Source of the DNA: Nitrospirota bacterium
GTDB taxonomy: Bacteria > Nitrospirota > Thermodesulfovibrionia > Thermodesulfovibrionales > JdFR-88
Direction: 5' to 3'
Assembly: GCA_021825785.1 (NCBI GenBank)
Contig: JAKAGP010000030.1
Location: 1-10,099 of the forward strand
DNA length: 10,099 nucleotides
Part shown: positions 1-6,353 of the stretch, one piece after another
Position numbering within the stretch: position 1 is the stretch's first letter
Layout: each line of letters opens with the position of its first letter
Position numbers and translations under genes: made by a program
Notes under the pieces: model-generated
Told to the model about the DNA's origin: nothing
The model's input: only the letters and a program-made list of their open reading frames with translations
The model's database searches: none

Positions 1-195
1 GGTCATATAAGCTCTCAGGTCCAGGAGTGCTGCCTTACTGGTCCAGCGGCATTTGAAATAGCAGCACCGTTGCAATGAACCATTGGGCTTTAAAAGGTAG
101 GGAGACCAGCACGAGTCCCCAAGGCCACCGGCGATCACCACTGGCCAGCCCTTTTCAACGTGGACATAAGGCGTCCGGATAAGTTTCTTGCTCAC
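1..195 (-). CDS. Partial hypothetical protein at the left edge, last visible early-operon gene
   Basis: Open reading frame of 65 codons that stays open to the window edge, so the C-terminus is missing. It begins MSKKLIRTPYVHVEKGW and has a Trp/Cys-rich stretch (DSCW near residue 28, then RCCYFKC near residues 43-49). I recognise no family. The GTG start at 193-195 forms a GTGA overlap with the stop of the preceding gene, and a strong AGGAGG sits four bases upstream of it, so translation is very likely coupled. The four cysteines within the visible part could bind metal, but there is no clean CxxC pair on which to base a zinc-finger call. Its position directly after Gam and the 75-aa gene corresponds to the block of small early accessory genes in Mu-like phages. 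The gene is certain as an ORF in context; its function is unknown. Confidence 0.72.
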   Translation of the reverse strand, partial: MSKKLIRTPYVHVEKGWPVVIAGGLGDSCWSPYLLKPNGSLQRCCYFKCRWTSKAALLDLRAYMT

Positions 196-419
196 GCCGC
201 CTCCTCCGTTTCGACAACCCAGAGTTCTTCCCATTTCATGTTTCTCTGGCCGAGCTTTTTCACAAGCTGGGCGAAAAACTTTGTATGCCCAAATAGCTTC
301 TCTGCTGCCGCCTTAACAGCCGCCTTTTCGCTGCTCGTGCGGCTTACAGTGATATTCATGCCCTTTACGCGCGCATAGTGGGTTTGTCCATCCGAGCGCA
401 CTAAAACATCGTATTGCAT
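192..419 (-). CDS. Small hypothetical early phage protein (75 aa)
   Basis: Begins MQYDVLVRSDGQTHYARVKG. The N-terminal third alternates polar and hydrophobic residues as in beta strands (YDVLVR, HYARVKGMNITVSR). Residues 30-57 form a likely amphipathic helix rich in Ala and Lys (SEKAAVKAAAEKLFG). The tail is WEELWVVETEEAA. There is no signal peptide, membrane segment or cysteine. The ATG at 417-419 lies inside the last codons of Gam (19-base overlap) and has GAGGAGG four bases upstream, the same initiation context as the next gene. The context suggests a small nucleic-acid-binding or regulatory factor of the early operon, but no family is recognisable and that is inference only. Confidence 0.75.
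   Translation of the reverse strand: MQYDVLVRSDGQTHYARVKGMNITVSRTSSEKAAVKAAAEKLFGHTKFFAQLVKKLGQRNMKWEELWVVETEEAA
196..206 (-). promoter_or_regulatory. Ribosome-binding site shared with the next junction upstream
   Basis: The 11-base sequence GAGGAGGCGGC precedes the GTG start at 195, and the same 11 bases precede the ATG start at 419 (positions 420-430). In both places these bases also encode Glu-Glu-Ala-Ala of the upstream gene. It supports the start codons of both downstream genes. Confidence 0.7.
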
Positions 420-913
420 GCCGCCTCCTCTGAAATCTTTTTGTAATCCACCTCATACCCGAAGGTCTCGCCGCTCTTTCTCTTCACGCCGACGGAGGCG
501 AGGGTCTTGTCATCCAGCTTGTCCAGCGCGTCCTTGTCCGGGCTCTCTTTGATATGCAGGTACGAGGCCCCGAGCTTCTCGCGTATCTGCGCCACGGCCT
601 TTTTAACGCTCGATATGATGAGCCTGGTGCTCTTCCGGAAAGAGACCGTCCCGAATGTGAGCTGCAAGGACTGCTTTGCGCCAAGGCCTTCCCGGTGCGC
701 TTCCGTAAATACCTGCATCTCGGCCTCCAGCCTGGCGATCTCCGCGAGGAGAGGCTCGACCTTCTTTGCCGCGCTCGTTTTAGCGCGCATGATCTCGCCG
801 TTCATGGCATCTTCTATACAGTCGAATTCTATTCTCAGAAACCCGATGCGCCTGAGCGCCACGTCCACGTCCGCCCACGCCTTCATAGTGGGCACTACCT
901 TTTTACGTGCCAT
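401..913 (-). CDS. gam: Mu Gam-like host-nuclease inhibitor / DNA-end-binding protein
   Basis: 170 residues, close to the 174 of Mu Gam. Mu Gam family proteins bind double-strand DNA ends as dimers and shield linear phage DNA from host exonucleases such as RecBCD; they are related to eukaryotic Ku. The sequence fits: MARKKVVPTMKAWADVDVAL at the start, a long Ala/Glu/Arg-rich helix at residues about 33-77 (dimeric coiled-coil arm), a beta-like core LTFGTVSFRKST at residues 85-96, then a Lys-rich helix and the closing SGETFGYEVDYKKI near residue 147. The ATG at 911-913 directly abuts the TAA of the upstream gene (TAAATG) with AAGGAGGTG eight bases before it, so the start is well fixed. Its place downstream of MuA and MuB matches Mu itself (A, B, C, kil, gam). 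The last residues overlap the next gene. The family call rests on pattern recognition, not a search. Confidence 0.88.
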   Translation of the reverse strand: MARKKVVPTMKAWADVDVALRRIGFLRIEFDCIEDAMNGEIMRAKTSAAKKVEPLLAEIARLEAEMQVFTEAHREGLGAKQSLQLTFGTVSFRKSTRLIISSVKKAVAQIREKLGASYLHIKESPDKDALDKLDDKTLASVGVKRKSGETFGYEVDYKKISEEAACNTMF

Positions 914-1333
914 TTAAAAAGCACCTCCTTTGACTTTGGTCATACGACCCGAACTAATTGAGTGATCATGAAAACCTGCGGGGAGACAAGAGCGCCTGCG
1001 CATTGCCCGCCCCTGTATTTGTGACCCGCAAACAGGCCCGCATGCAAGCTGGTCCGGCTTCCTCTTTGTAAATTCCTCACCACAGATCGCGCAAATGCCC
1101 TGACCGCAATTCCGGTTTTTTGCGTATTCGCGCTGCTTTTTCCGGCAGCTCTCGCATGTAGCAAATCGCTCGTCTTCGGGAAGCGGCTTATTGCAGCACT
1201 GGCATCTCCTGATCAAACCGGCTGCTTCCTGCGCGCGCGGATATACCCGCTTGCCGCAGATCGGACAGACGTCTATCAGCATGTGAGCTTCAAAGACCTG
1301 GTACATCCCGGCCTTACATTTTGGACAGTTCAT
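914..1333 (-). CDS. Multi-zinc-knuckle protein (139 aa)
   Basis: A soluble, cysteine-dense protein with successive Cys pairs: CPKC (residues 3-6), CPICG (23-27), CQCC (44-47), CESC (60-63), CAICGEEF (81-88) and CGPVCG (98-103). The first two pairs, the middle two and the last two would make three zinc ribbons or knuckles. The C-terminus is basic (GRAMRRRSC, MTKVKGGAF). This layout fits a nucleic-acid- or protein-binding zinc protein; no enzyme motif is seen. The ATG at 1331-1333 makes an ATGA overlap with the upstream stop and has GGGGGTGG seven bases before it. An in-frame extension upstream to 1438 exists but only translates the preceding gene's DNA, so I reject it. Its last codons contain the ribosome-binding site of gam. 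Specific role unknown. Confidence 0.82.
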   Translation of the reverse strand: MNCPKCKAGMYQVFEAHMLIDVCPICGKRVYPRAQEAAGLIRRCQCCNKPLPEDERFATCESCRKKQREYAKNRNCGQGICAICGEEFTKRKPDQLACGPVCGSQIQGRAMRRRSCLPAGFHDHSISSGRMTKVKGGAF

Positions 1334-1758
1334 AAGCAATCCACCCCCGCGAATAACAGCATCTCGCTTTTCCTGTTTGCCGCCCTGGTGAAGTGGGCAT
1401 CCAGCGACGTTTCTTTTTCCTGGGTATCTATGCGCCAACTATCAAGGCATCCGCCTTTCGCCGCGCACCCCCATCTACACCCCGCCAAATCGCTCCCCGG
1501 CGAGCCTATGCAATACCACCTCGCGTGTTCACAGCACCAGAATGCCACCGGGCAATACCGCTTTTGTTTTATGCTTTTCGCAAGAGGCTCCTTAGACGCG
1601 CACTCACAGCCTTTGCAGGCGTACCGGCAGATGCCTTTGGATGCCTTGCGAGGCACAGGCGCAGGGTGGCCCCTGCGTCCCCAGGCCAGAAACTGCTTGT
1701 ACGTAATCGGCTCGGCCCTTTGCAGATAGCAGGGCGGCGTCTTCGCCTGGCGGCTCAT
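1330..1758 (-). CDS. Cysteine-rich hypothetical protein (142 aa)
   Basis: Thirteen cysteines in 142 residues. They cluster as CRYACKGCEC (residues 44-53), CPVAFWCCEHARWYC (69-83) and CRWGCAAKGGC (94-104), with aromatic residues between them. There is no signal peptide, so cytoplasmic zinc or Fe-S binding is more likely than disulfides. The first 40 residues are basic (PPCYLQRAEPITYKQFLAWG). I chose the ATG at 1756-1758 because it makes an ATGA overlap with the preceding stop and has GGTGGAG about six bases upstream; a GTG four codons earlier (1770) is possible. The next gene overlaps its end by ATGA. I do not recognise the family. The conserved spacing of the Cys blocks and coupled position argue that it is a real gene and not an open-frame artefact. 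Confidence 0.72.
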   Translation of the reverse strand: MSRQAKTPPCYLQRAEPITYKQFLAWGRRGHPAPVPRKASKGICRYACKGCECASKEPLAKSIKQKRYCPVAFWCCEHARWYCIGSPGSDLAGCRWGCAAKGGCLDSWRIDTQEKETSLDAHFTRAANRKSEMLLFAGVDCL

Positions 1759-1841
1759 CTCAAGCTCCACCCGAACACCAGGCCAATGGCAAAGCAGCCT
1801 AATATGACCGCGCTAAGCTCGCCAGGCGTGATGGTCATCAT
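1755..1841 (-). CDS. Tiny single-span membrane peptide (28 aa)
   Basis: The peptide is MMTITPGEL followed by one hydrophobic span (about residues 9-25, ending FGWSLR), with glycines at 14, 19 and 23 on a possible packing face. Two adjacent ATG codons (1839-1841 and 1836-1838) overlap the TGA of the upstream gene, and the stop overlaps the ATG of the downstream gene, so it is locked in place by ATGA junctions at both ends. The charge pattern (Glu before, Arg after) would give a C-terminus-in topology by the positive-inside rule. A 28-residue ORF would be ignored on length alone; the two junctions and the clear membrane segment are the support. Small membrane peptides in this part of phages can modify the host envelope or other phages' entry, but that is inference. 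Confidence 0.62.
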   Translation of the reverse strand: MMTITPGELSAVILGCFAIGLVFGWSLR

Positions 1842-2080
1842 GCCGCTACCTTCTTTTCCGTCAGCTTCGCCGCAATGCCGTCTATGTGCGTTGTAAGGCA
1901 ATTCCTGCAACACAGATGGTTGTCGTAATCCTCCGGATTGAACGCCGGGATCGCCGGAACTATCATCAGCGTGACCAGGCCGTCCGTCTCCAGACACGCA
2001 ATCTGGCGGCGCATGTAATAGCCGCCCTTTTTCACCTCGCGGCTGCATTCGTCGCAAACGTAAGGGTTGTCCTTTTTCAT
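1838..2080 (-). CDS. Small CxxC zinc-binding protein (80 aa)
   Basis: Starts MKKDNPYVCDECSREVKKGG, with CDEC at residues 9-12 and CCRNC at 57-61, giving a four-cysteine zinc site spanning about 50 residues; the middle (LVTLMIVPAIPAFNPEDYDN) is hydrophobic, beta-like. The tail is a short helix, IDGIAAKLTEKK. The ATG at 2078-2080 overlaps the TGA of MuB as ATGA, with a more distant GGAGGT about twelve bases upstream, so it probably depends on termination-reinitiation at the MuB stop. The fold looks like a small zinc-ribbon adaptor. No catalytic residues are apparent and I cannot name the family. It is the first of four small genes filling the space between MuB and Gam, a space filled in Mu by C and kil. 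Confidence 0.78.
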   Translation of the reverse strand: MKKDNPYVCDECSREVKKGGYYMRRQIACLETDGLVTLMIVPAIPAFNPEDYDNHLCCRNCLTTHIDGIAAKLTEKKVAA

Positions 2081-3333
2081 AGCTGGTTTATGACCTCCGC
2101 GTTTACAATGGGCTCGCCAAGTTCCGCAGCCAGGTTCATGGCCTTCACGATGTAATTGTTCACGGTAAGCGGATACGCCGTGGAGGCCGTCCTTTCCTTC
2201 GCGTCCCGCGTGGTCAGCCTTTTGGAGAGCGCGGTAATGGCGTCCTTCGTGATGATCTCGCCTATCTCCGCCCCGGCCAACTTGAACTTCAGCTCCAGGT
2301 AATCACCCATGTTGCCGTTCAGGCCGCTTATGTGCGCGATCTGGAAACGCCTGGTGACCTCGCGCATCTCGAAGTGCATGCGCTCGTCAAAGAGATCGCC
2401 AAGCTCCGGCTGCCCGATGAGGATTATCCCGATCACCTTCCTGTAACCAAGCTCGATCTCGGAAAAGCGCTTCAGGTACTTGAGCACGGGCACCGATAGA
2501 TCGTGCGCCTCCTCGACCATGAGGACCGTATCGCCGCCTGCCTTTGCGCGGTCCGTCAGCAGTTTGATTACTTGGCGCGCCTTAGCCTCCCGGTCCTGCT
2601 TCGGGGTTTGTCCGAAGTCCATGATAACGGCGTTGCATAGGTGCTCCACGGTGAGTTTCTTCTTGTCGATGATCTGCGGGTAGCAGACCTTTATCTGCTC
2701 GCCGCTTTTTTCCAGCTCCATCATCACCTTTTTGCGGATGGTGCTCTTGCCGCTGCCCACCTCGCCGATAACGGCGATGCAGCCCCGATGCTTGGCGGCG
2801 TCCAGCATGGCGGCCTGTATGTACCTGTGCTCGTCCGACATGAATACGTCCGACTCTTTTGCCACATCATCAATAAACGGGTTCTTGAACAGCTGGAACT
2901 GCTTTTTTGCGTCCATGCTCAGCATCTCTCTGTCCACCTCCATGATTATTTCGTGCGGATTACCCGGCACGACTGCCTCGCGCCTGCGCACTTCCATCTG
3001 CCTTTTCCCTAAATCCACCGGCATCGTCTGCTTTCCAACCGTAATGCCGAAATCGCTGACGGGCCTCCACAGGTCCACAAGCCCCGCGTTAAGGGCCTTA
3101 AGCCATCTCATCGCCTCCGGGTTTTGTTGCACGTAACTTTCCACCGTGGACATAAACTCGTCCTTATCTACCAGTGAAGGCAGGATGCCCGTGCTAAGGG
3201 TAAGATTGATCGTGGATTTGCCGTAACCTGTGCGGCGGGATATTTCGCCCTGGGACATGCCCCCTACCTGGGCAACAAGAGCCCGGAGCAGAATCGGATT
3301 GTACGGCGCTTTCGCTGCTAAACTGCCTGCCAC
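2077..3333 (-). CDS. muB: MuB-like AAA+ ATPase, transposition target-selection protein
   Basis: MuB-family ATPases coat target DNA, stimulate MuA and keep insertions away from the phage itself (target immunity). Numbering from the chosen start (418 aa): an N-terminal helix-turn-helix at about 24-49 (GGMSQGEISRRTGYGKST), as in Mu B; Walker A GEVGSGKST at 190-198; Walker B TVLMVEEAHDL at 269-279; a sensor-1-like IILIGQPEL at about 303-311; then a helical C-terminal domain. It is about 100 residues longer than Mu B (312 aa), with the extra mostly between the HTH and the ATPase core, so it also resembles ExeA/TniB-type ATPases. The frame is open upstream to 3465, but that part reads through the end of MuA and a REP-like repeat and looks noncoding. 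GTG at 3331-3333 has GGAGG nine bases upstream and is preferred; GTG at 3340-3342 is possible but too close to the same site. It is separated from MuA by 50 bases carrying a hairpin. Confidence 0.9.
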   Translation of the reverse strand: MAGSLAAKAPYNPILLRALVAQVGGMSQGEISRRTGYGKSTINLTLSTGILPSLVDKDEFMSTVESYVQQNPEAMRWLKALNAGLVDLWRPVSDFGITVGKQTMPVDLGKRQMEVRRREAVVPGNPHEIIMEVDREMLSMDAKKQFQLFKNPFIDDVAKESDVFMSDEHRYIQAAMLDAAKHRGCIAVIGEVGSGKSTIRKKVMMELEKSGEQIKVCYPQIIDKKKLTVEHLCNAVIMDFGQTPKQDREAKARQVIKLLTDRAKAGGDTVLMVEEAHDLSVPVLKYLKRFSEIELGYRKVIGIILIGQPELGDLFDERMHFEMREVTRRFQIAHISGLNGNMGDYLELKFKLAGAEIGEIITKDAITALSKRLTTRDAKERTASTAYPLTVNNYIVKAMNLAAELGEPIVNAEVINQL

Positions 3334-3365
3334 CTCTATCACCCTCCATGAGTGAATTTCTGCCC

Positions 3366-3382
3366 GGCGCGGAAACCGCGCC
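3366..3382 (-). promoter_or_regulatory. Perfect hairpin in the MuA-MuB intergenic gap
   Basis: GGCGCGG and CCGCGCC form a perfect 7-bp GC-only stem around a 3-base loop. On the transcript it begins just two bases after the MuA stop codon (3384-3386) and ends some 33 bases before the MuB start. No uridine run follows, so it is not a standard intrinsic terminator. It could tune MuB expression relative to MuA, or protect the upstream message. The structure is seen directly; the role is inferred. Confidence 0.5.
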
Positions 3383-3383
3383 T

Positions 3384-5114
3384 CTACGACTCGTTTACAG
3401 CCCGTCTTACTTCTGTGTCTTTTGTCATTCCGGCTTGTCCGGAATCCTTCCCTGCTGCCGTCCACGTCCCCGCCTTAATTGCCTCTATCACCTCCTCCAT
3501 TTTCTTTCTGCCGACAGTTGCGCCGAACTCGGCCCGGATGCTTGCGTTCAGCGCGGCCGTCATCTTGGTTTTTCCATCTTGCGGCAGGCGAGCGATCTCG
3601 CGGATAAGATCGATGACCGGCACCTCGGCGTCGGCAACGCCCTTGTCCACCTCCATAGGCGTCCCTTGCTTGCGGATGTACGTGATATCGACCTTGTCCG
3701 CGTGATTGCCAAACACCGTGATCCCCTCGAACGGGACCGCGCCTTTCTTCTCCCCGGCCTCACCGTAGGCCATATTCTCGAACCGCTTTTCCGCCTGCTG
3801 CGTAAGAGTCTCTTTGGGCGCTTTGAATTCCTGGCCGATGATGGCCGCATGCTCGCTGAAACCGCCCTCCAGGCGCTTAAACGGCGTGGCCTGATAGCGC
3901 GTTTCGTTGTGCAGCACTTCGATTGCCGGCCAGATATACGGTTTCAATACCGCCTGAACTTTTGCACCCCGGAAAAGGCCGGGCACGTGGGAGAGCTTGT
4001 ATTCCTCGCCCCGAAAGCTGATGTTGTAATGCGCGTCCACAGTGCATTCCTTGGCGGGATTGGCGAACAGATCGTTGAGGATGCTTTTTCCAGGGCAGAG
4101 GCGCAGCTGCTCCGGCTTGATCTGGAGCCAGCAGGCAGACCTGGTCATGCCGTGGCGCGTGTGCTTTTTCGTTGCGCAGAACCAGATCGCGAAATCGTGC
4201 GCCCAGGCATTTAATTGCTCGATGGATGTGGCCGGATCGAACCGCAGGCCGCTCTCGAACCATTGCTCCCAGATGCTGTGCATCACTTCAACCACACCCT
4301 GGCGCATCTTGTTGTAAGGCATGCCATCCGGAAGCTCGATCTCCAGGCCGTCCTGAAGGAGCGCCGTGATAGCGCGCGAGATATTCGCGCTGCCACGGTC
4401 CCACAGGATGCCGTATGGTACGCCCTGAAACGGGTAACGACTGTCTCCCTTCGGCTGCCACGTCTTCACGAGAAAGTCATAGAGATTGCTTTGCGATTCG
4501 CCGGGCGCATCGAAGTAATACGGATAAAAAAGACCGGAAAAATGGTCCACGGAAAGATAGCGGATAAGGCGGGTTTTGACCTTCTCTGTGTTAGCGGGCT
4601 TGTTCTTATAAAACTCCCGCTCCCGCATGACGGATGTCATGCCGTTTTTAAGGTAGTATTGCACGCAAATGGAGGCGTCTATCGCATGGTAGTGGTTCGG
4701 ATGAAGGCTGCGCATCTCCGTGGCCGGACGCTCAGCATTCAGCGCGGCCTTGTTCACCTGCCGTTCCCGGAGTATCTGCTGCATGCGCCCCACCGAGATT
4801 TGCCCATCCTCGATCACGCCGTTATCCACGGCGATCTGCAAGGCCCGCTCAACCGGCATGATCACGCCCTTCTTGTCCCTGGCGCTCTCGGCGATCAGCG
4901 CGGCCACAAAATCTATCTGGCCGTCCGTGATCTCGCTTTTCAGCTCGCCCGCATCCTCGCGCTTTTTCCGTCCCGAAGTAAAGCCGTGTTCCTTTGCGAT
5001 GGCGTAAAGCCGCTGAACACTCAAGCCAGTGCGCACGGCATACCCGGCAATGATGGCCTTGCGCTCCGTGGGCCGGACGGACTTCAGTTCACCAGCAAGG
5101 TCCACTTGCCACAT
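3384..5114 (-). CDS. muA: MuA-like DDE transposase
   Basis: Catalyses phage DNA strand cleavage and transfer during integration and replicative transposition. Visible from the N-terminus (576 aa): a helix-turn-helix-like segment at about 17-45 (AGYAVRTGLSVQRLYAIAKE); a basic linker; a second helical DNA-binding region at about 60-125; then an RNase H-fold core with candidate catalytic acids D146 (HAIDAS), D239 (ILWDRGS) and E276 (RQGVVEVMHS), the expected D-D-E order. HTRHGMTR at 318-325 and a Mu-type beta-barrel domain (about 340-430) follow. It is shorter than Mu A (663 aa), and I see no room for the separate Mu enhancer-binding N-terminal domain. The ATG at 5112-5114 is two bases after the upstream stop. 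Residues 555-565, near the C-terminus, are encoded by a REP-like repeat. The C-terminus of Mu A contacts MuB and ClpX, so this tail may matter. Confidence 0.95.
   Translation of the reverse strand: MWQVDLAGELKSVRPTERKAIIAGYAVRTGLSVQRLYAIAKEHGFTSGRKKREDAGELKSEITDGQIDFVAALIAESARDKKGVIMPVERALQIAVDNGVIEDGQISVGRMQQILRERQVNKAALNAERPATEMRSLHPNHYHAIDASICVQYYLKNGMTSVMREREFYKNKPANTEKVKTRLIRYLSVDHFSGLFYPYYFDAPGESQSNLYDFLVKTWQPKGDSRYPFQGVPYGILWDRGSANISRAITALLQDGLEIELPDGMPYNKMRQGVVEVMHSIWEQWFESGLRFDPATSIEQLNAWAHDFAIWFCATKKHTRHGMTRSACWLQIKPEQLRLCPGKSILNDLFANPAKECTVDAHYNISFRGEEYKLSHVPGLFRGAKVQAVLKPYIWPAIEVLHNETRYQATPFKRLEGGFSEHAAIIGQEFKAPKETLTQQAEKRFENMAYGEAGEKKGAVPFEGITVFGNHADKVDITYIRKQGTPMEVDKGVADAEVPVIDLIREIARLPQDGKTKMTAALNASIRAEFGATVGRKKMEEVIEAIKAGTWTAAGKDSGQAGMTKDTEVRRAVNES
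3422..3451. repeat. REP-like palindromic repeat, copy A, inside the 3' end of muA
   Basis: 30-base element with core ATTCCGG-CTTGT-CCGGAAT (7-bp arms, 5-base loop) flanked by TTGTC on one side and CCTTCC on the other. It matches the copy at 7155-7184 at 29 of 30 positions by direct comparison. On the minus strand it is translated as part of MuA (residues about 555-565, KDSGQAGMTKD). Palindromes of this type are usually dispersed, intergenic, host-genome repeats; one inside a transposase gene is unusual. Confidence 0.85.
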
Positions 5115-5116
5115 GG

Positions 5117-6043
5117 TTATTTCTTGCCCCCATTGACATCAGCCGGAAGCGCCGCGCCCGCGCCTGGCGTCCATTTCTCATCGGCATCAGAGGGCTTACC
5201 GTACATCTCAATAGCCGTGTCATACGCCGAATCGATCTGGCTCTTGAAGGTTTTAAGGACGCCTATCAGCTTCGCCTTCATGAGCGGCGTGGCTTCGGCA
5301 AGCTCTTTCTGCATGCGGGCAGGGTCCACCTGGAGGGCATATCCCTCGAAGGATTTTTCAAGGTTGGCCAGTTGTTTAACGAATGCCTCTTCCTCGGCGC
5401 TCAGACCCTGCTTTGCCGCCTTACCTTCGAGCTTGTCCAGCTTCTTTTGAAGGGTGGCTTTATCTCTGTCCTTGTCCCTCAGAAGACGTTCGTTTGCCTT
5501 CAGGGTGGCCTTGGTTTCTTCGAGGTTGTGCTCGATAGTTTCAAGGACGGCCTGGATATCTTCGGCATACTCAGGCGTGACGGGGATTATCTCGCCGTTG
5601 TAATGTATAGCCCCATCCTCAATTTTGGCGGATTCCGCCGAAATTGCCTGACCTAAGTATTTGATTTTATTAAAATCCACTCCGAGAAAATTTCTAAAAC
5701 TTGCCAAAAATTCCGCCCGGAACGGGGTCAGGTCCTGAAGGTTCTCGTCCACTGTCCGCCGCTTGAGCCCGACATGCTGGCAGAACTGGTCCCAGGTCAT
5801 ATCGAACCGCTCCCGGTATTCCTTGTTGTCCTTGACCTGTTTGAGCGCCACCAGCGTAAAAAATTCCGACTGACTCTTGACGAAGTGTGTTGCCTTGATG
5901 CGGCCAGCCATCTCAAAAACTTCCGCAATAGCCCGCTCTCTTAACTGCTGTTCGCCTGCCGCGATCTTCCGCTGATCGAGTTCTGTTTTCACGACCGATA
6001 AAGCTGCTGCCGATTCCGGATCAAGCCGCTTTTTCCCCGCCAA
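5117..6043 (-). CDS. Coiled-coil early phage protein with possible HTH (308 aa)
   Basis: Soluble protein, no known enzyme motif. An N-terminal helical part (residues 10-75) leads to TWDQFCQHVGLKRRTVDENL (83-102), which reads as a helix-turn-helix with the turn at VGLK. A short beta segment follows (AIHYNGEIIPVTPEYA, 145-160), then a long, highly charged heptad-like helix from about 162 to 235 that should form a coiled coil. The tail is Gly/Ala-rich and disordered. The start is a TTG at 6041-6043 within the end of the upstream gene (23-base overlap), supported by AGGAGGG eight bases upstream, the strongest site in the vicinity. It sits immediately before muA with a 2-base gap. A DNA-binding, dimeric partner of transposition or replication is a reasonable guess from location; I recall similar unnamed genes near muA in other Mu-like phages, but cannot give a function. 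Confidence 0.8.
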   Translation of the reverse strand: MAGKKRLDPESAAALSVVKTELDQRKIAAGEQQLRERAIAEVFEMAGRIKATHFVKSQSEFFTLVALKQVKDNKEYRERFDMTWDQFCQHVGLKRRTVDENLQDLTPFRAEFLASFRNFLGVDFNKIKYLGQAISAESAKIEDGAIHYNGEIIPVTPEYAEDIQAVLETIEHNLEETKATLKANERLLRDKDRDKATLQKKLDKLEGKAAKQGLSAEEEAFVKQLANLEKSFEGYALQVDPARMQKELAEATPLMKAKLIGVLKTFKSQIDSAYDTAIEMYGKPSDADEKWTPGAGAALPADVNGGKK

Positions 6044-6353
6044 TTTCCGTGCCCTCCTGATGTATTTCGAGATTTTTCAGTTCGTTTTGAATGCGGGCCA
6101 GGTCCGCTTCCCGCCTTGTTTTGTACCTCGCCCAGAAGAGCGCGAGCCTGTCGCCCAGGACGTATTTCTTGTTCACTTCCTTAAGCCAGCCCATCTCGTC
6201 CAGCGTTACGCACTGCCTGAACGCCGCATTGATTTTGATGCCCAGGGCCGCGGCGATCTCCGAAGGCCCCATAGGCTCCCTGGAGTCCGCCACGACCTCA
6301 AGCACCTGCCCCGCCTGATATACCGCGTCGATGCGGTAACGGTTATCTGTCAT
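6021..6353 (-). CDS. Winged-helix (IclR N-terminal-like) DNA-binding protein (110 aa)
   Basis: Residues about 8-66 match the IclR-type winged helix-turn-helix: YRIDAVYQAGQVLEVVA as the leading helix, then GPSEIAAALGIKINAAFRQC (helix-turn-recognition helix), then LDEMGWLKEVNKKYVLGDRL (the wing and a closing strand). Unlike full IclR regulators it has no effector-binding domain; only a short charged helix follows (ARYKTRREADLARIQNELKN), perhaps for dimerisation. The ATG at 6351-6353 makes an ATGA overlap with the preceding gene. An upstream extension to 6425 has no support. The likely role is a stand-alone early phage regulator or DNA-binding adaptor. Confidence 0.83.
   Translation of the reverse strand: MTDNRYRIDAVYQAGQVLEVVADSREPMGPSEIAAALGIKINAAFRQCVTLDEMGWLKEVNKKYVLGDRLALFWARYKTRREADLARIQNELKNLEIHQEGTEIGGEKAA

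Noticed and set aside
3334..3465. N-terminal extension of MuB by 44 residues to an upstream start
   Set aside because: This stretch translates the muA tail in another frame plus the REP-like repeat and the hairpin; the GTG at 3333 has correctly spaced GGAGG and begins just before the HTH domain.
3348..4214. Plus-strand open frame of 288 codons antisense to the 3' part of muA
   Set aside because: It is a composition shadow of muA; no ribosome-binding site or recognisable domain.
4215..5450. Long plus-strand open frame of 411 codons antisense to MuA and the coiled-coil gene
   Set aside because: It is a shadow of the opposite strand: it spans two well-supported minus-strand genes, has no family resemblance and reads like a frame kept open by GC-rich codon bias.
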